Source: CAVVEQ01 sp963804865 | GTDB lineage: Bacteria > Chloroflexota > Anaerolineae > Anaerolineales > Anaerolineaceae | DNA length: 64,000 nucleotides | Reading direction: 5' to 3' | Assembly (NCBI GenBank): GCA_963804865.1 | Contig: CAWDSH010000001.1 | Coordinates: 930,001 to 994,000 of the forward strand | In this document: one piece after another, positions 1 through 8,131 of the stretch | Numbering within the stretch: position 1 is the first letter of the stretch | Layout of the letters: each line of letters begins with the position of its first letter | Made by a program: the position numbers and the translations under genes | The notes under the pieces: model-generated | The model's input: the letters and a program-made list of their open reading frames with translations, nothing else | Databases searched by the model: none | What the model was told of the DNA's origin: nothing

Positions 1-87
1 GATTCCAAATAAGCAATCATCGTTCCTCCCAATGGAATGATAAGTCAAATTTGAATGTTAACTTAATCGATAGTTTTTTACAACCAT

Positions 88-135
88 TTGATGAACCAGG
101 GATAATGTTATATAATGATAATGATTTTCATTATC
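88..135 (+). promoter_or_regulatory. Promoter with overlapping Fur/Zur-type operator
   Basis: A sigma70-type promoter is visible: TTGATG (88-93), a 17-bp spacer and a perfect TATAAT (111-116). Directly behind the -10, over the expected transcription start, lies a perfect inverted repeat, GATAATGA, three T's, TCATTATC (117-135). This matches the general Fur-superfamily box and resembles Zur boxes. Placement over the start site fits repression by the Fur-family protein encoded next, that is, autoregulation of the metal-uptake operon. Confidence 0.75.
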
Positions 136-152
136 GTTTGACAAAGGGGATC

Positions 153-602
153 ATGAATCCTGTCGCTCTTGAGTGGAATGACAAACTTGAAAACAACGGT
201 TATCGGTCGACACCCTCCCGCCGGGCTGTTGTCGACGTGATCGCCACTGGTTCGAGCATTATGACCGCTGCAGACATTTATCTTGAAGCGCGGCGCAATT
301 GCCCTCGGATTGGTTTGGTCACCGTTTATCGGACCCTGGAAAAATTGGAGAATCTTGGATTGATCCAGCGCGTTCACCAGGATGATAATTGCCATTCCTA
401 CATCGCGGTGCGTGGGGATCACCAGCATTTGTTGATTTGCGAATCATGCAAGCGTACGGTCTATTTCAACGGTGATGATCTTTTTCCATTGATGGTCCAA
501 CTGAGCGAGGATCATGGCTTCATGATCCAACACCATTGGCTGCAGCTCAGTGGACTGTGCAAAGAGTGCCAGAATTTGGCAGAAAAGAAAGAGAGAATAT
601 GA
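153..602 (+). CDS. Fur-family metal-responsive repressor, Zur-like
   Basis: A 149-residue winged-helix repressor of the Fur superfamily, which normally binds DNA when loaded with Zn, Fe or Mn. The recognition-helix region reads LVTVYRTLEKLENLGLI. The dimerisation half has HQHLLICESC and a second CxxC (CKEC), the four-cysteine structural zinc site of Fur/Zur proteins. An in-frame ATG at 51 exists, but the start at 153 is preferred: an AAAGGGGA ribosome site precedes it and the promoter/operator at 88-135 would lie inside the longer reading frame. The stop overlaps the next start (ATGA at 599-602). Co-location with a cluster-9 metal transporter suggests zinc control; iron or manganese cannot be excluded. 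Confidence 0.88.
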   Translation: MNPVALEWNDKLENNGYRSTPSRRAVVDVIATGSSIMTAADIYLEARRNCPRIGLVTVYRTLEKLENLGLIQRVHQDDNCHSYIAVRGDHQHLLICESCKRTVYFNGDDLFPLMVQLSEDHGFMIQHHWLQLSGLCKECQNLAEKKERI

Positions 603-1501
603 AATTACATTTCATATTTCCCGTTCTTCTTTCCTTCAGTCTGGTATTATCTGCCTGCCAATCTGCGCGACCCCCTGTAGAAGGGAATGGCAATCCCCTT
701 GCCATTGAATCGTTTTTAGCTGATATCGCCCAAAATGTAGCCGGCGATCGCATGATCGTTGATACTCTGATCCCACCAGGATTGGACCCCCACAGCTTTG
801 AAGCAACTCCCCAGGATGTGGTGAAGATCTCCAATTGCCCAATCCTGATCATCAATGGCGCCGGTCTCGAAGAATGGCTGGCACACATCTTATCTAACGT
901 TCAGAAAGATAAACTGATTATTACCGCATCGAGTGGTTTATCCAATCGGGCTGCCAAAGGCGGAAGTGAAGAATTAGATCCTCATTTCTGGTTGGACCCG
1001 ATTGATGTCATCCGCTACGTCGAAAACATCCGCGATGGATTCATCCAGGCGGATCCCGGAGGTGCTGAGACCTATCAACGAAATGCTCAAGAATATATTG
1101 CCAAACTTCAGGAGCTTGACCTGTGGATCAAAGATCAAGTGGCAGCGATTCCTCCATCCGATCGCAAATTAATTACCAATCATGAGAGCCTGGGATATTT
1201 CGCGGACCGGTATGGCTTTGAAGTGATCGGCGCAATAATCCCCAGCACTACAACGGGATCCTCTCCCAGTGCGGAGGAGCTTGCCAGGCTTGTAGATCTG
1301 ATTTATGCCACAGGTACCAAGGCAATATTTGTTGAAGCAGGAAGCAACCTGCAATTGGCTTCGCAGTTGTCAAATGAAACAGGTATAAAAGTCGTCTCGG
1401 ATCTTTATTCGCATTCCATGCTATCCAGTGACGGGTATTCATCTTCTTACATCGAAATGATGAAGCATAATGTAACCTTGATCGTGGAAACGCTGAGGTG
1501 A
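599..1501 (+). CDS. znuA: Metal ABC transporter substrate-binding lipoprotein (ZnuA/MntC type)
   Basis: A cluster-9 solute-binding protein that delivers Zn2+ or Mn2+ to the permease encoded downstream. It starts with a lipoprotein signal ending in the lipobox LSAC, so it should be lipid-anchored outside the membrane. Ligand motifs of the family are visible: GLDPHSFEATPQD (first His), DPHFWLDP (second His), a central NHESLGYF and a late acidic residue before LYSHSML. The His-rich loop of many true ZnuA proteins is absent, so manganese is a possible substrate. The ATG at 599 is chosen because it gives the signal peptide directly and overlaps the repressor stop by four bases; a longer frame opening at 536 is inside the repressor gene. 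Confidence 0.87.
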   Translation: MKLHFIFPVLLSFSLVLSACQSARPPVEGNGNPLAIESFLADIAQNVAGDRMIVDTLIPPGLDPHSFEATPQDVVKISNCPILIINGAGLEEWLAHILSNVQKDKLIITASSGLSNRAAKGGSEELDPHFWLDPIDVIRYVENIRDGFIQADPGGAETYQRNAQEYIAKLQELDLWIKDQVAAIPPSDRKLITNHESLGYFADRYGFEVIGAIIPSTTTGSSPSAEELARLVDLIYATGTKAIFVEAGSNLQLASQLSNETGIKVVSDLYSHSMLSSDGYSSSYIEMMKHNVTLIVETLR

Positions 1502-1505
1502 CGAA

Positions 1506-2312
1506 GTGGATCAAAAGAAAATAAAAACATCCTCCTCTGCCCGTCTCGAATTCAACAATGTCAATGCCGGTTACAACGGTCATCCTGCCTTGATTGATAT
1601 CTCATTCCAAATTCCGCACGGGAAGTTGGTTGCAGTCGTCGGTCCAAACGGTGCAGGAAAATCGACCCTGTTTAAAGTAATGGTCGGATTGCTCCCTACC
1701 CGATCAGGGCGTATTACCATCCACCAGAAACCTCTCGGACATCACTATGACTGTGTGGCCTATATCCCCCAGCGTGGAGAAGTGGATTGGCATTTCCCGA
1801 TCACCGTGAACGATGTTGTCACCATGGGGCGTTATGGCAGGATGGGGATGTTCCGCCAGCCAGGCATTATAGATAAAAAAATGATTCAGCAGAGCATGAA
1901 ACAAATGGGCGTTGAAGGGCTCGCCCGGAGAAGAATTGACGAGCTCTCCGGTGGTCAGCAGCAGCGGGTATTTCTTGCTCGTGCCCTGGCGCAGGAACCC
2001 CATATCCTCTTGATGGATGAACCTTTTAGCGGGGTGGATATCGCCACCCAGGAAATGACTTTGAATCTCCTGGATGACCTTCATCGGAAAAAAGTGACCA
2101 CCTTGGTTTCCACCCACGATTTGCGTCTGGCATCAGAAAGGTTTGACCTCATAATTTTACTTAATCGTCGCATGATTGCAATTGGTCCGCCGAAGCAGAT
2201 CCTCAATAAGGATAATATCCACCGTGCCTTCGGGGAACACGTGCTTTACCTGGATGATGCTGTCGTGGTTGATGAATGCTGCCCGCCTGAGGAAAGTGAA
2301 ACCAGATCATGA
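1506..2312 (+). CDS. znuC: Metal ABC transporter ATP-binding protein
   Basis: The ATPase of the metal importer, about 268 residues. Motifs in order: Walker A GPNGAGKST, Q-loop region YIPQRGEVDWHFP, signature LSGGQQQR, Walker B ILLMDEPF followed by SGVD, and the switch His in STHD. The YIPQR..VDW..P motif is typical of the Zn/Mn cluster-9 ATPases. The start is a GTG at 1506 with GAGGTG six to eleven bases upstream; the gene begins five bases after the binding-protein stop and ends overlapping the permease start (2309-2312). The product acts at the inner face of the membrane. Confidence 0.9.
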   Translation: MDQKKIKTSSSARLEFNNVNAGYNGHPALIDISFQIPHGKLVAVVGPNGAGKSTLFKVMVGLLPTRSGRITIHQKPLGHHYDCVAYIPQRGEVDWHFPITVNDVVTMGRYGRMGMFRQPGIIDKKMIQQSMKQMGVEGLARRRIDELSGGQQQRVFLARALAQEPHILLMDEPFSGVDIATQEMTLNLLDDLHRKKVTTLVSTHDLRLASERFDLIILLNRRMIAIGPPKQILNKDNIHRAFGEHVLYLDDAVVVDECCPPEESETRS

Positions 2313-3160
2313 TCTCACTCCTAACCCAACCCCTGGCGTATGATTTCATGGTGCGCGGTATGCTGGCAGGTATCCTCGTTGGAATAACGTGCGCCGTCAT
2401 CGGTTGTTATGTCGTGTTACGCTCAATGGCTTTTTTGGGTGACGCCCTCGCGCATGCCATTCTCCCCGGGGTGGCCATCGCATATTTATTGGGCGGAAAT
2501 TTACTGGTTGGAGCCCTGATCGCTGCGGTCATAGTCGCATTGGGGATTGGCTTCATCTCTCGAAGGGGCGCGATAAAGGAAGATACCGCCATCGGTATTG
2601 TCTTTGCTGCTGCGCTGGCTCTGGGAGTTGCGTTGATCAGCACCATCCGCACCTATGCCGTGGATCTCTCACATATCCTTTTTGGCAATGTCCTTGGAGT
2701 CAGCGCCCAGGATCTGATTCTCATCCTCATCCTTTCCTTTGTCGTGCTGACAGCTGTGATTATTCTCTACCGACCATTCCTGGTTGTATCTTTCGATCCC
2801 ATCCTGGCAAAGACCCTGCGTATGCCCGCGGAGCTTCTGCGTTTCCTTTTACTTTTCCTGCTGGCGGTTACCATCGTCATTTCCATGCAGACCGTCGGCA
2901 TTGGACTGGTGGCTGCCATGCTGGTCACCCCAGCTGCAGCTGCGTATCTTTTTACCCGGCGACTCCCTGCGATGATGGCTGTCGCAGCAGCGATTGGTGT
3001 TTTCTCGAACATCCTGGGGTTTTATCTGAGTTTCTACTTCAATCTGGCGTCAGGAGCAGCCATTGTCCTGGTCGCCACATCCGTATTCCTTTTGGCTTTC
3101 CTTTTTGCGCCCCAGAAAGGATTGATCTGGCTGCGATTGAAAGGTGGATCTCGTGCCTGA
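2309..3160 (+). CDS. znuB: Metal ABC transporter permease (ABC-3 family)
   Basis: A 283-residue, highly hydrophobic permease with about eight membrane segments. Recognisable family stretches are the early RGMLAGILVGITCAVIG and RSMAFLGDALAHAILPGVA, which is the conserved coupling region of ABC-3 permeases, and the late VGIGLVAAMLVTPAAAAYL. It forms the membrane channel of the zinc/manganese importer with the two preceding genes. Translation is coupled to the ATPase gene through a four-base overlap, and its end overlaps the following methyltransferase gene, so all five genes may be on one transcript from the promoter at 88. Confidence 0.9.
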   Translation: MISLLTQPLAYDFMVRGMLAGILVGITCAVIGCYVVLRSMAFLGDALAHAILPGVAIAYLLGGNLLVGALIAAVIVALGIGFISRRGAIKEDTAIGIVFAAALALGVALISTIRTYAVDLSHILFGNVLGVSAQDLILILILSFVVLTAVIILYRPFLVVSFDPILAKTLRMPAELLRFLLLFLLAVTIVISMQTVGIGLVAAMLVTPAAAAYLFTRRLPAMMAVAAAIGVFSNILGFYLSFYFNLASGAAIVLVATSVFLLAFLFAPQKGLIWLRLKGGSRA

Positions 3161-3842
3161 GATTAAGAACAAACCGGGAAAGTTATTTATTGTCGCCACG
3201 CCGATTGGCAATTTAAAGGATATAACCCTGCGCGCGTTGGAGGTGCTCCGGGAAGTAAACGGGGTGATCTGCGAGGAGCAGCGTGAAGGCAGTACCCTGT
3301 TGAAACGGCTGAACATTCAACCCATGGAATTGATCACCCTCAATGAGCATAACGAGATCACCCGTATCTCCGAGTTGATTCAGCGCTTCTGGCAGGGTGA
3401 TTCTTTTGCTCTGATTTCGGATTGTGGAACTCCGGTCTTTGCTGATCCAGGCGCCGCGCTGATAGAACAAGCGGTTCAAGCCGGCATCGAAATCATCCCC
3501 ATCCCCGGCCCATCATCTCTCATGGCCGCCCTTTCCATTCTCGATGTCAAACTTGATCGTTTTATTTTTGCAGGATTTCTACCCCGCCAGCCTGCTGACC
3601 GGCGTGGTCAGCTCACCCATCTTCGAGCGCTCCGCTTTCCACTGGTCCTGATGGATACGCCCTATCGCATGCAGTCTCTGCTGGATGAAATCGAGGATAT
3701 TTTTGGCAGTGGACAGCCGATCACCCTTGCCTGCAACTTGACATATCCAAATGAAAAGGTCTTTCGTGGACCGGTCAAAAAGATCATTCCACAGGTAAAG
3801 GGATGGAAGGCTGAATTCATCCTCATCCTCCATAGAAAATAA
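3153..3842 (+). CDS. rsmI: RsmI-like 16S rRNA methyltransferase (tetrapyrrole methylase fold)
   Basis: About 229 residues of the SAM-dependent tetrapyrrole methylase superfamily. The opening KLFIVATPIGNLKDITLRALEVL is diagnostic of RsmI, which 2'-O-methylates C1402 of 16S rRNA. SALISDCGTPVFADPG-type and IPIPGPSSLMAALS-type motifs build the SAM pocket (here ALISDCGTPVFADPG). It is shorter than typical RsmI (about 280 residues) and lacks the usual C-terminal extension. Where RsmI normally has AEDTR it has CEEQREG, so a related but distinct specificity is possible. The GTG at 3153 is chosen because AGGTGG lies five bases upstream; a GTG at 3144 is an alternative. Confidence 0.75.
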   Translation: MPEIKNKPGKLFIVATPIGNLKDITLRALEVLREVNGVICEEQREGSTLLKRLNIQPMELITLNEHNEITRISELIQRFWQGDSFALISDCGTPVFADPGAALIEQAVQAGIEIIPIPGPSSLMAALSILDVKLDRFIFAGFLPRQPADRRGQLTHLRALRFPLVLMDTPYRMQSLLDEIEDIFGSGQPITLACNLTYPNEKVFRGPVKKIIPQVKGWKAEFILILHRK

Positions 3843-3935
3843 ATTAAATAGCCACAACGTGGAATCTCTTGAAACTCATTCAGGAGATCTGCGTATATTG
3901 GAATAGATACATTTGATACTATCAGGAGTTTAAAA

Positions 3936-4664
3936 ATGACTAAGTCCATTAGAATGATCACTTTATTGGTATTAGGTATGTTAATCCTCTCCGCATGCCG
4001 CATTACTGTTGAAACCGATTCCGGTCCCTCAACTTCCGAAACTCGCGATGTGAGTGGTTTTCATGCCATTCAATTCACCACGGCTGGCAGTTTGGATATC
4101 ACCCAGGGTGAAAAAGAATCTCTCACCATCGAAGCTGGCAAAAATATCCTGCCCCATCTCACAACTGAGGTCGAGGATGGTGTTCTTGTAATTGGCTACG
4201 ATATGACTCAATGGCCTAATTTGATAAATGTCCCCATCAAATTTCACCTGGTGGTAAAAGATCTTGATGCGATCAGCCTTTCAGGTGCTGGAAATGTTGA
4301 GATGAATGGTTTAAATTCCACAGACCTCAAGGTTACCCTGTCTGGCGCTGGCAATATCAACTTCAAGGATATCCAGGCGTCCATGATCAGCACCAAACTC
4401 TCCGGGGCTGGCAATATCAGTCTCAGCGGTGAGGCAGATCTTCAACAGGCTCTGCTCACCGGCGTTGGTAATTACCAGGCGGATGATTTGAAAAGCCAGA
4501 CCGCCACTATCCAGGTCACAGGTGCCGGCAGCTCGCAGGTCTGGGTCGAAAAGGAACTGGAAGTGACCATCTCAGGCGCTGGATCCGTGGGGTATTACGG
4601 CTACCCGGATGTCACCCAGGATATTTCAGGATTGGGCTCTGTCCACAGCCTGGGAAGCAAGTAG
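3936..4664 (+). CDS. GIN-domain (DUF2807) lipoprotein
   Basis: A 242-residue secreted lipoprotein. Residues 1-21 form a signal with lipobox LSAC. The rest is a GIN/DUF2807 domain, a beta-solenoid-like fold found in putative auto-transporter adhesin heads; the repeated motif LSGAGNV, LSGAGNI, LSGAGNISLSG and ISGAGSVGYYG is easy to see. Molecular role of these domains is unknown; cell-envelope location is inferred. A strong CAGGAG ribosome site precedes the ATG. The gene has its own perfect terminator downstream (4696-4725) and appears monocistronic. Confidence 0.8.
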   Translation: MTKSIRMITLLVLGMLILSACRITVETDSGPSTSETRDVSGFHAIQFTTAGSLDITQGEKESLTIEAGKNILPHLTTEVEDGVLVIGYDMTQWPNLINVPIKFHLVVKDLDAISLSGAGNVEMNGLNSTDLKVTLSGAGNINFKDIQASMISTKLSGAGNISLSGEADLQQALLTGVGNYQADDLKSQTATIQVTGAGSSQVWVEKELEVTISGAGSVGYYGYPDVTQDISGLGSVHSLGSK

Positions 4665-4695
4665 GCAGGCATATCCGGGTTTACCCCCGGTTTAC

Positions 4696-4725
4696 GGTCC
4701 GGTGGAATGATCCACCGGACCTTTT
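4696..4725 (+). terminator. Rho-independent terminator of the GIN lipoprotein gene
   Basis: A perfect 11-bp stem (GGTCCGGTGGA, loop ATGA, TCCACCGGACC) is followed by TTTTAATTT. It lies about 30 bases after the lipoprotein stop codon. Confidence 0.9.
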
Positions 4726-4933
4726 AATTTCATGATCATGATTTGATTAGGTTCCCCTTACATTGAAAAAAATTTTTCCAAAAAGGAGCTCCTTATTGGG
4801 GAAAATACACTCCATGTGATCATTTATGAATACAGAGTATTGCCGGATATTTTTGCAAAAAAATGTATTACCTGATGAAATACTAAGGTGATTTCGTAAT
4901 AACCGCGATGAATGCCTAATAAAATTTATCGTA

Positions 4934-4961
4934 TTGAATTTTATAATTTTCTTTGTATAAT
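4934..4961 (+). promoter_or_regulatory. Candidate promoter of the Lnt-like gene
   Basis: TTGAAT (4934-4939), a 16-bp spacer and TATAAT (4956-4961) lie in an AT-rich 360-base intergenic stretch (4726-5085). Nothing else recognisable was seen in that stretch. The leader to the gene at 5086 would be about 115 bases. Confidence 0.5.
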
Positions 4962-5085
4962 GATTTAGTGGATGTCTGGTCAACATCTCACCCCTTATTG
5001 GTAAATCCTAATATTTTTTAATTTAATACATTTACTGCAATTTGAAATACCTCGTGTTCATTCGGATATTGATGGAGGTGTGCAA

Positions 5086-6588
5086 ATGAATGCGGATTTA
5101 CAACAATCAAAAAGTACCTGGAAATTCATCCTGGGTATCGTTTTGTCTGCAATAAGCGGGGTAATGCTGCTGTTGGCGTTTCCACCATATGGCATTTGGC
5201 CGCTTGCCTGGATTGCCCTGGTGCCTTCGCGTTTCGCCACCCATAAACTGCTGCCGCTGAAATGGTCAAGTCTGGGTGAATCGATCGCTGCGCTCTTCTG
5301 GCTGGGACCTTTCATGGCGAGGTTGTTTGGTACCCAATTTGGACCTTTCTTCACTTACCTGGGTGTCCTCATCGCGATTCTTGTATTCTTTCTCGCAAAA
5401 GGTCGCAAATTCCATGAATTGACCGCATATCGCTGGTATGTTCTCGAAGGCATGCTGGGTTGGGTTGGTTTTGAGATGATCCGTGCCTCCTTCATCCCTC
5501 TGGTGGCTACCAGCGCATTTATCGGTTACACCCAGGCGTCGCAATCCTGGCTGATCCAGCCGGTCTCGGTTTTTAGTACCTATGGATTGAACCTGGTGAT
5601 CATTCTGGTCAATTATGCACTGGCTCTATTCTGTATGGCTCTCTTTGATAAAAAATGGCAAGCAGTTGATACGGTTAAGGTAGATCATATCCTCGTCCGT
5701 CGTTGGTTGATGATTGCCGGTTTTGTCCTGGTCGCCTGGATCGGGATTAGCCTGGTCATCCTGAATGGGAACTCAAAGGGAATGCCGACGGTCAAAGTCG
5801 CTGCCATCCAGCCGAATTACGCCCTTCCAGCGTTCCAGGATAAAACTCAGACCGCAGAGCAGCGGGTGAATGATTTCGCTCAGCAGGTACGTTCCCTTTC
5901 CCAACAGGGCGCTAAGATCATATTCACGCCAGAAATGATGTTCAATTTCAATCCCCAGGTTGAGTTCACCGAGCAGCTTCAAAAATTGGCCAGCGAAACC
6001 GGCACATATTTATTCCTCGATTACACGATCGTGGTCGAAGATCAGCCATGGCATAACGAAGCTGTACTTCTATCACCCGATGGTAAATTTTCTGAGGTGT
6101 ATGCCAAGAATCATAATCCTCCTGGTGAGCCCTTATCCCCCAATGCCGGCAGCTATCCGGTTTTCGTAACACCTTTAGGCAGGTTGGCTGCCATGATCTG
6201 CCATGATGCCAATTACACTGATGTCGCTCGAAAATTGGCTCAAAACGGCGCACAATTGATCTCCACAGGGTTGAGTGAATTTGGTGGTTTCGGGGAACAA
6301 TTCTGGACAAACACCACCTTCCGTGCAGTCGAGAATAGGACAGCGATCGTGGTCGCGGCTCGTCAATCAGGTTCAGTGATCATCGACCCAACCGGACGTC
6401 AGGTCGCTCTCAATATAAGACCTGGGCAGAAATTGACTCTATTGAATAATGTGACTCTTGGCGCCTTGAATGCGCCTTACACTTTTCTGGGTGATATTCT
6501 GGGTTGGGTATCATTAGGTGGTTTTGCGTTTTTCACAGTCTATTCATCAATCATTGAGAAAAAATTCAAAAAGAAGGGAGAAAAATGA
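5086..6588 (+). CDS. lnt: Apolipoprotein N-acyltransferase-like membrane nitrilase
   Basis: A 500-residue protein with about six N-terminal membrane segments and a C-terminal membrane segment around an external carbon-nitrogen hydrolase domain, the architecture of Lnt, which adds the third acyl chain to lipoproteins. The nitrilase catalytic triad is present: Glu in IIFTPEMMF, Lys in YAKNHNPPGE, Cys in MICHDANYTD. The N-terminus ISGVMLLLAFPPYGIWPLAWIALVP is typical of Lnt. The length agrees with the family. The ATG at 5086 has GGAGG seven bases upstream; the GTG at 5080 would be too close to it. Many lipoproteins in this window could be substrates. Confidence 0.82.
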   Translation: MNADLQQSKSTWKFILGIVLSAISGVMLLLAFPPYGIWPLAWIALVPSRFATHKLLPLKWSSLGESIAALFWLGPFMARLFGTQFGPFFTYLGVLIAILVFFLAKGRKFHELTAYRWYVLEGMLGWVGFEMIRASFIPLVATSAFIGYTQASQSWLIQPVSVFSTYGLNLVIILVNYALALFCMALFDKKWQAVDTVKVDHILVRRWLMIAGFVLVAWIGISLVILNGNSKGMPTVKVAAIQPNYALPAFQDKTQTAEQRVNDFAQQVRSLSQQGAKIIFTPEMMFNFNPQVEFTEQLQKLASETGTYLFLDYTIVVEDQPWHNEAVLLSPDGKFSEVYAKNHNPPGEPLSPNAGSYPVFVTPLGRLAAMICHDANYTDVARKLAQNGAQLISTGLSEFGGFGEQFWTNTTFRAVENRTAIVVAARQSGSVIIDPTGRQVALNIRPGQKLTLLNNVTLGALNAPYTFLGDILGWVSLGGFAFFTVYSSIIEKKFKKKGEK

Positions 6589-6591
6589 CGG

Positions 6592-6619
6592 TTGGTATTT
6601 TGATTAAGATTCTTATAAT
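6592..6619 (+). promoter_or_regulatory. Promoter of the small membrane protein gene
   Basis: TTGGTA (6592-6597), 16-bp spacer, TATAAT (6614-6619). The predicted start lies about 15 bases before the ATG at 6641, which has a strong AAAAGGAGAAAAGG ribosome site. Confidence 0.6.
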
Positions 6620-6640
6620 TTAATAAAAAGGAGAAAAGGA

Positions 6641-7222
6641 ATGAAGAATTCACGGATGGTTTGGGGGGTCGTTTGCCTGGTGATCGCAGCCATATTGGCT
6701 GTCCTGTATTTCACCTTACCCGCAGGGGATTTGATGTTCCAGATCGGGGATCAGAATTTACCCTGGCTCCCGCCAGTTTTGATTGGCATCGTTGGGGTTG
6801 TATTGCTGGCGACCGGCGCCACGGCTCCGCAGACTGCGACGGAGGTTAAACCGGAGATCACTGTTGAGGACAAGGATAAAGCAGCCTTGAACAAACGACT
6901 CGAAAATATCGCCTGGGGCTTATTCCTGATCATGCTTGGAGGATTCGCCCTGGTACCGGGAGAGATCGTTCCAAAAGGTCTTTGGTCCATTGGTGTTGGC
7001 TTGATCATGCTGGGACTCAACCTTGCCCGCTATTTGAAAAAGATCAAGATGAGTGGCTTCACCACGGTGTTGGGGATCATCTCATTGATCGGTGGACTTT
7101 TGGAGCTGCTGGGTGTGACCAATATCGAAGGTGCACTTCTATTGATCATCCTGGGCGCATACCTGGTCGTCAAGCCCTGGTTCGAGGAAAAGAAACTATT
7201 CGGTAAAGCAGAAGAAAGTTGA
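6641..7222 (+). CDS. Hypothetical polytopic membrane protein
   Basis: 193 residues, not recognised. Two N-terminal hydrophobic helices (about 7-27 and 45-64) are followed by a charged segment (about 70-88) and four further hydrophobic helices (about 92-109, 113-131, 141-159, 161-178). It ends in a charged tail. No catalytic motif is seen. It is probably an integral inner-membrane protein of unknown role, transcribed from its own promoter and closed by the hairpin at 7287-7314. Confidence 0.65.
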   Translation: MKNSRMVWGVVCLVIAAILAVLYFTLPAGDLMFQIGDQNLPWLPPVLIGIVGVVLLATGATAPQTATEVKPEITVEDKDKAALNKRLENIAWGLFLIMLGGFALVPGEIVPKGLWSIGVGLIMLGLNLARYLKKIKMSGFTTVLGIISLIGGLLELLGVTNIEGALLLIILGAYLVVKPWFEEKKLFGKAEES

Positions 7223-7286
7223 TCAATCCCTGTTTCATACAGGTAATATGGTTCCCAGCATAAATCTGGGTATTTGAAAAATTAAC

Positions 7287-7314
7287 AGATCCTCTTGATG
7301 CAACAAGAGGATCT
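7287..7314. terminator. Hairpin terminator between convergent genes
   Basis: AGATCCTCTTG (7287-7297), loop of six, CAAGAGGATCT (7304-7314): a perfect 11-bp stem followed by ATTTATGATTTT. It lies between two convergent membrane-protein genes and could serve both. Confidence 0.65.
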
Positions 7315-7361
7315 ATTTATGATTTTGGGAATAAGCGACTACTTATTATTTGCAGGAGGGG

Positions 7362-7790
7362 TCACTCTTTTTGAACAGCTCTCGCAGTAATAGAACTGCC
7401 ACCCACCCCGATCATGACCAATGCCATGGCATAAGCGATCAGCATTCCCAAAACAAGCATCCACTGCCATCCTGTTGGCTCGGTCGCACCGGATGCCAGT
7501 CCGGTGACCACAGCGATCACCTGGCTGCCAACCAATAGCAGAATTGCCAGGCCAAGACCCCACGCGATAACTTTCCGATAAGCCCGTGCTCTGAGAGACG
7601 CCCAAAGAAGTAACGCTGCTCCTGCCAGGGCAACAAAAAACAATTCAGCCGGCATGAGATAGTCAAAATGGAATTGACCGCTTCTGAAATAAAACAAAAT
7701 CCCAAATATGAAAGGAGCCAGGATGGGAATCCAGGAAAGCACGGTGCCTGCGATCGCCAGAAATTTCGTAAGGTTATCTCTCTTTTCCAT
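7362..7790 (-). CDS. Hypothetical four-helix membrane protein
   Basis: About 142 residues with four predicted membrane helices (near 8-28, 41-62, 72-92 and 111-132). Family not recognised. The ATG at 7790 (MEKRDN) is preferred because GGAGG lies nine bases upstream; a TTG at 7799 and an ATG at 7796 are in frame but too close to the ribosome site. It converges with the gene at 6641-7222. Confidence 0.6.
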   Translation of the reverse strand: MEKRDNLTKFLAIAGTVLSWIPILAPFIFGILFYFRSGQFHFDYLMPAELFFVALAGAALLLWASLRARAYRKVIAWGLGLAILLLVGSQVIAVVTGLASGATEPTGWQWMLVLGMLIAYAMALVMIGVGGSSITARAVQKE

Positions 7791-7844
7791 GGTCATCAAC
7801 CTCCAAGTTGTTCACTTATCAATATATCTTACAAATTCAAATAA

Positions 7845-8035
7845 ATCCACCAATTTTGGTGGATATCTGGTGCCCCTCGCGGTTGGTGCACTCCCTCGCG
7901 TTCTCGCGGTCTCGCGGTCTTTGCGCCCCTGAAGCGCAGCGGAATGGGGTTGCGCCCCCTTGCGGGGTTGCACTCCCGAAGGAAGCCAGGGAGCAAGGAG
8001 ATACCTTATTTACGGATAATACAAAGTCGAGAGGG
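7845..8035. repeat. Composite dispersed repeat, copy R1
   Basis: A perfect 9-bp inverted repeat, ATCCACCAA-TT-TTGGTGGAT (7845-7864), adjoins a GC-rich block beginning TGCCCCTCGCGG (7871) and ending AGCAAGGAGATAC (8003). The block matches copies R2 and R3 nearly base for base. It is followed by TTTACGGATAATACAAAG and GAGAGGG (8009-8034), shared with R2 and R4. Read on the minus strand, the left end is GGGGCACCAGAT plus a hairpin plus TTATTT, like a tRNA 3' end with a terminator. It has no credible gene. Confidence 0.8.
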
Positions 8036-8074
8036 TGATCGCGACCTTTTTGAATTTGGGGAATTGATCCCTTC

Positions 8075-8115
8075 AATATCCACCCCCAGCGTGAAAGATG
8101 CGGGGGGTGGATATT
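8075..8115 (-). terminator. Hairpin downstream of the glycosidase gene
   Basis: AATATCCACCCCC (8075-8087) and GGGGGTGGATATT (8103-8115) form a perfect 13-bp stem, placed 17 bases past the stop of the minus-strand glycosidase gene. No strong T-run follows, so termination or mRNA 3'-end protection is inferred. Confidence 0.6.
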
Positions 8116-8131
8116 CCGAGGATCGTTTCAC

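Noticed and set aside
51..152. Longer N-terminus for the Fur-family gene starting at 51
   Set aside because: It would include the promoter, operator and -10; the start at 153 has a ribosome site and fits family length.
7808..8038. Short open frames inside the GC-rich repeats (also at 10083-10265, 12822-13025, 14390-14593)
   Set aside because: All read through copies of the same dispersed repeat with a similar peptide (LCAPEAQRNGVAPP); open by composition, no start signals.
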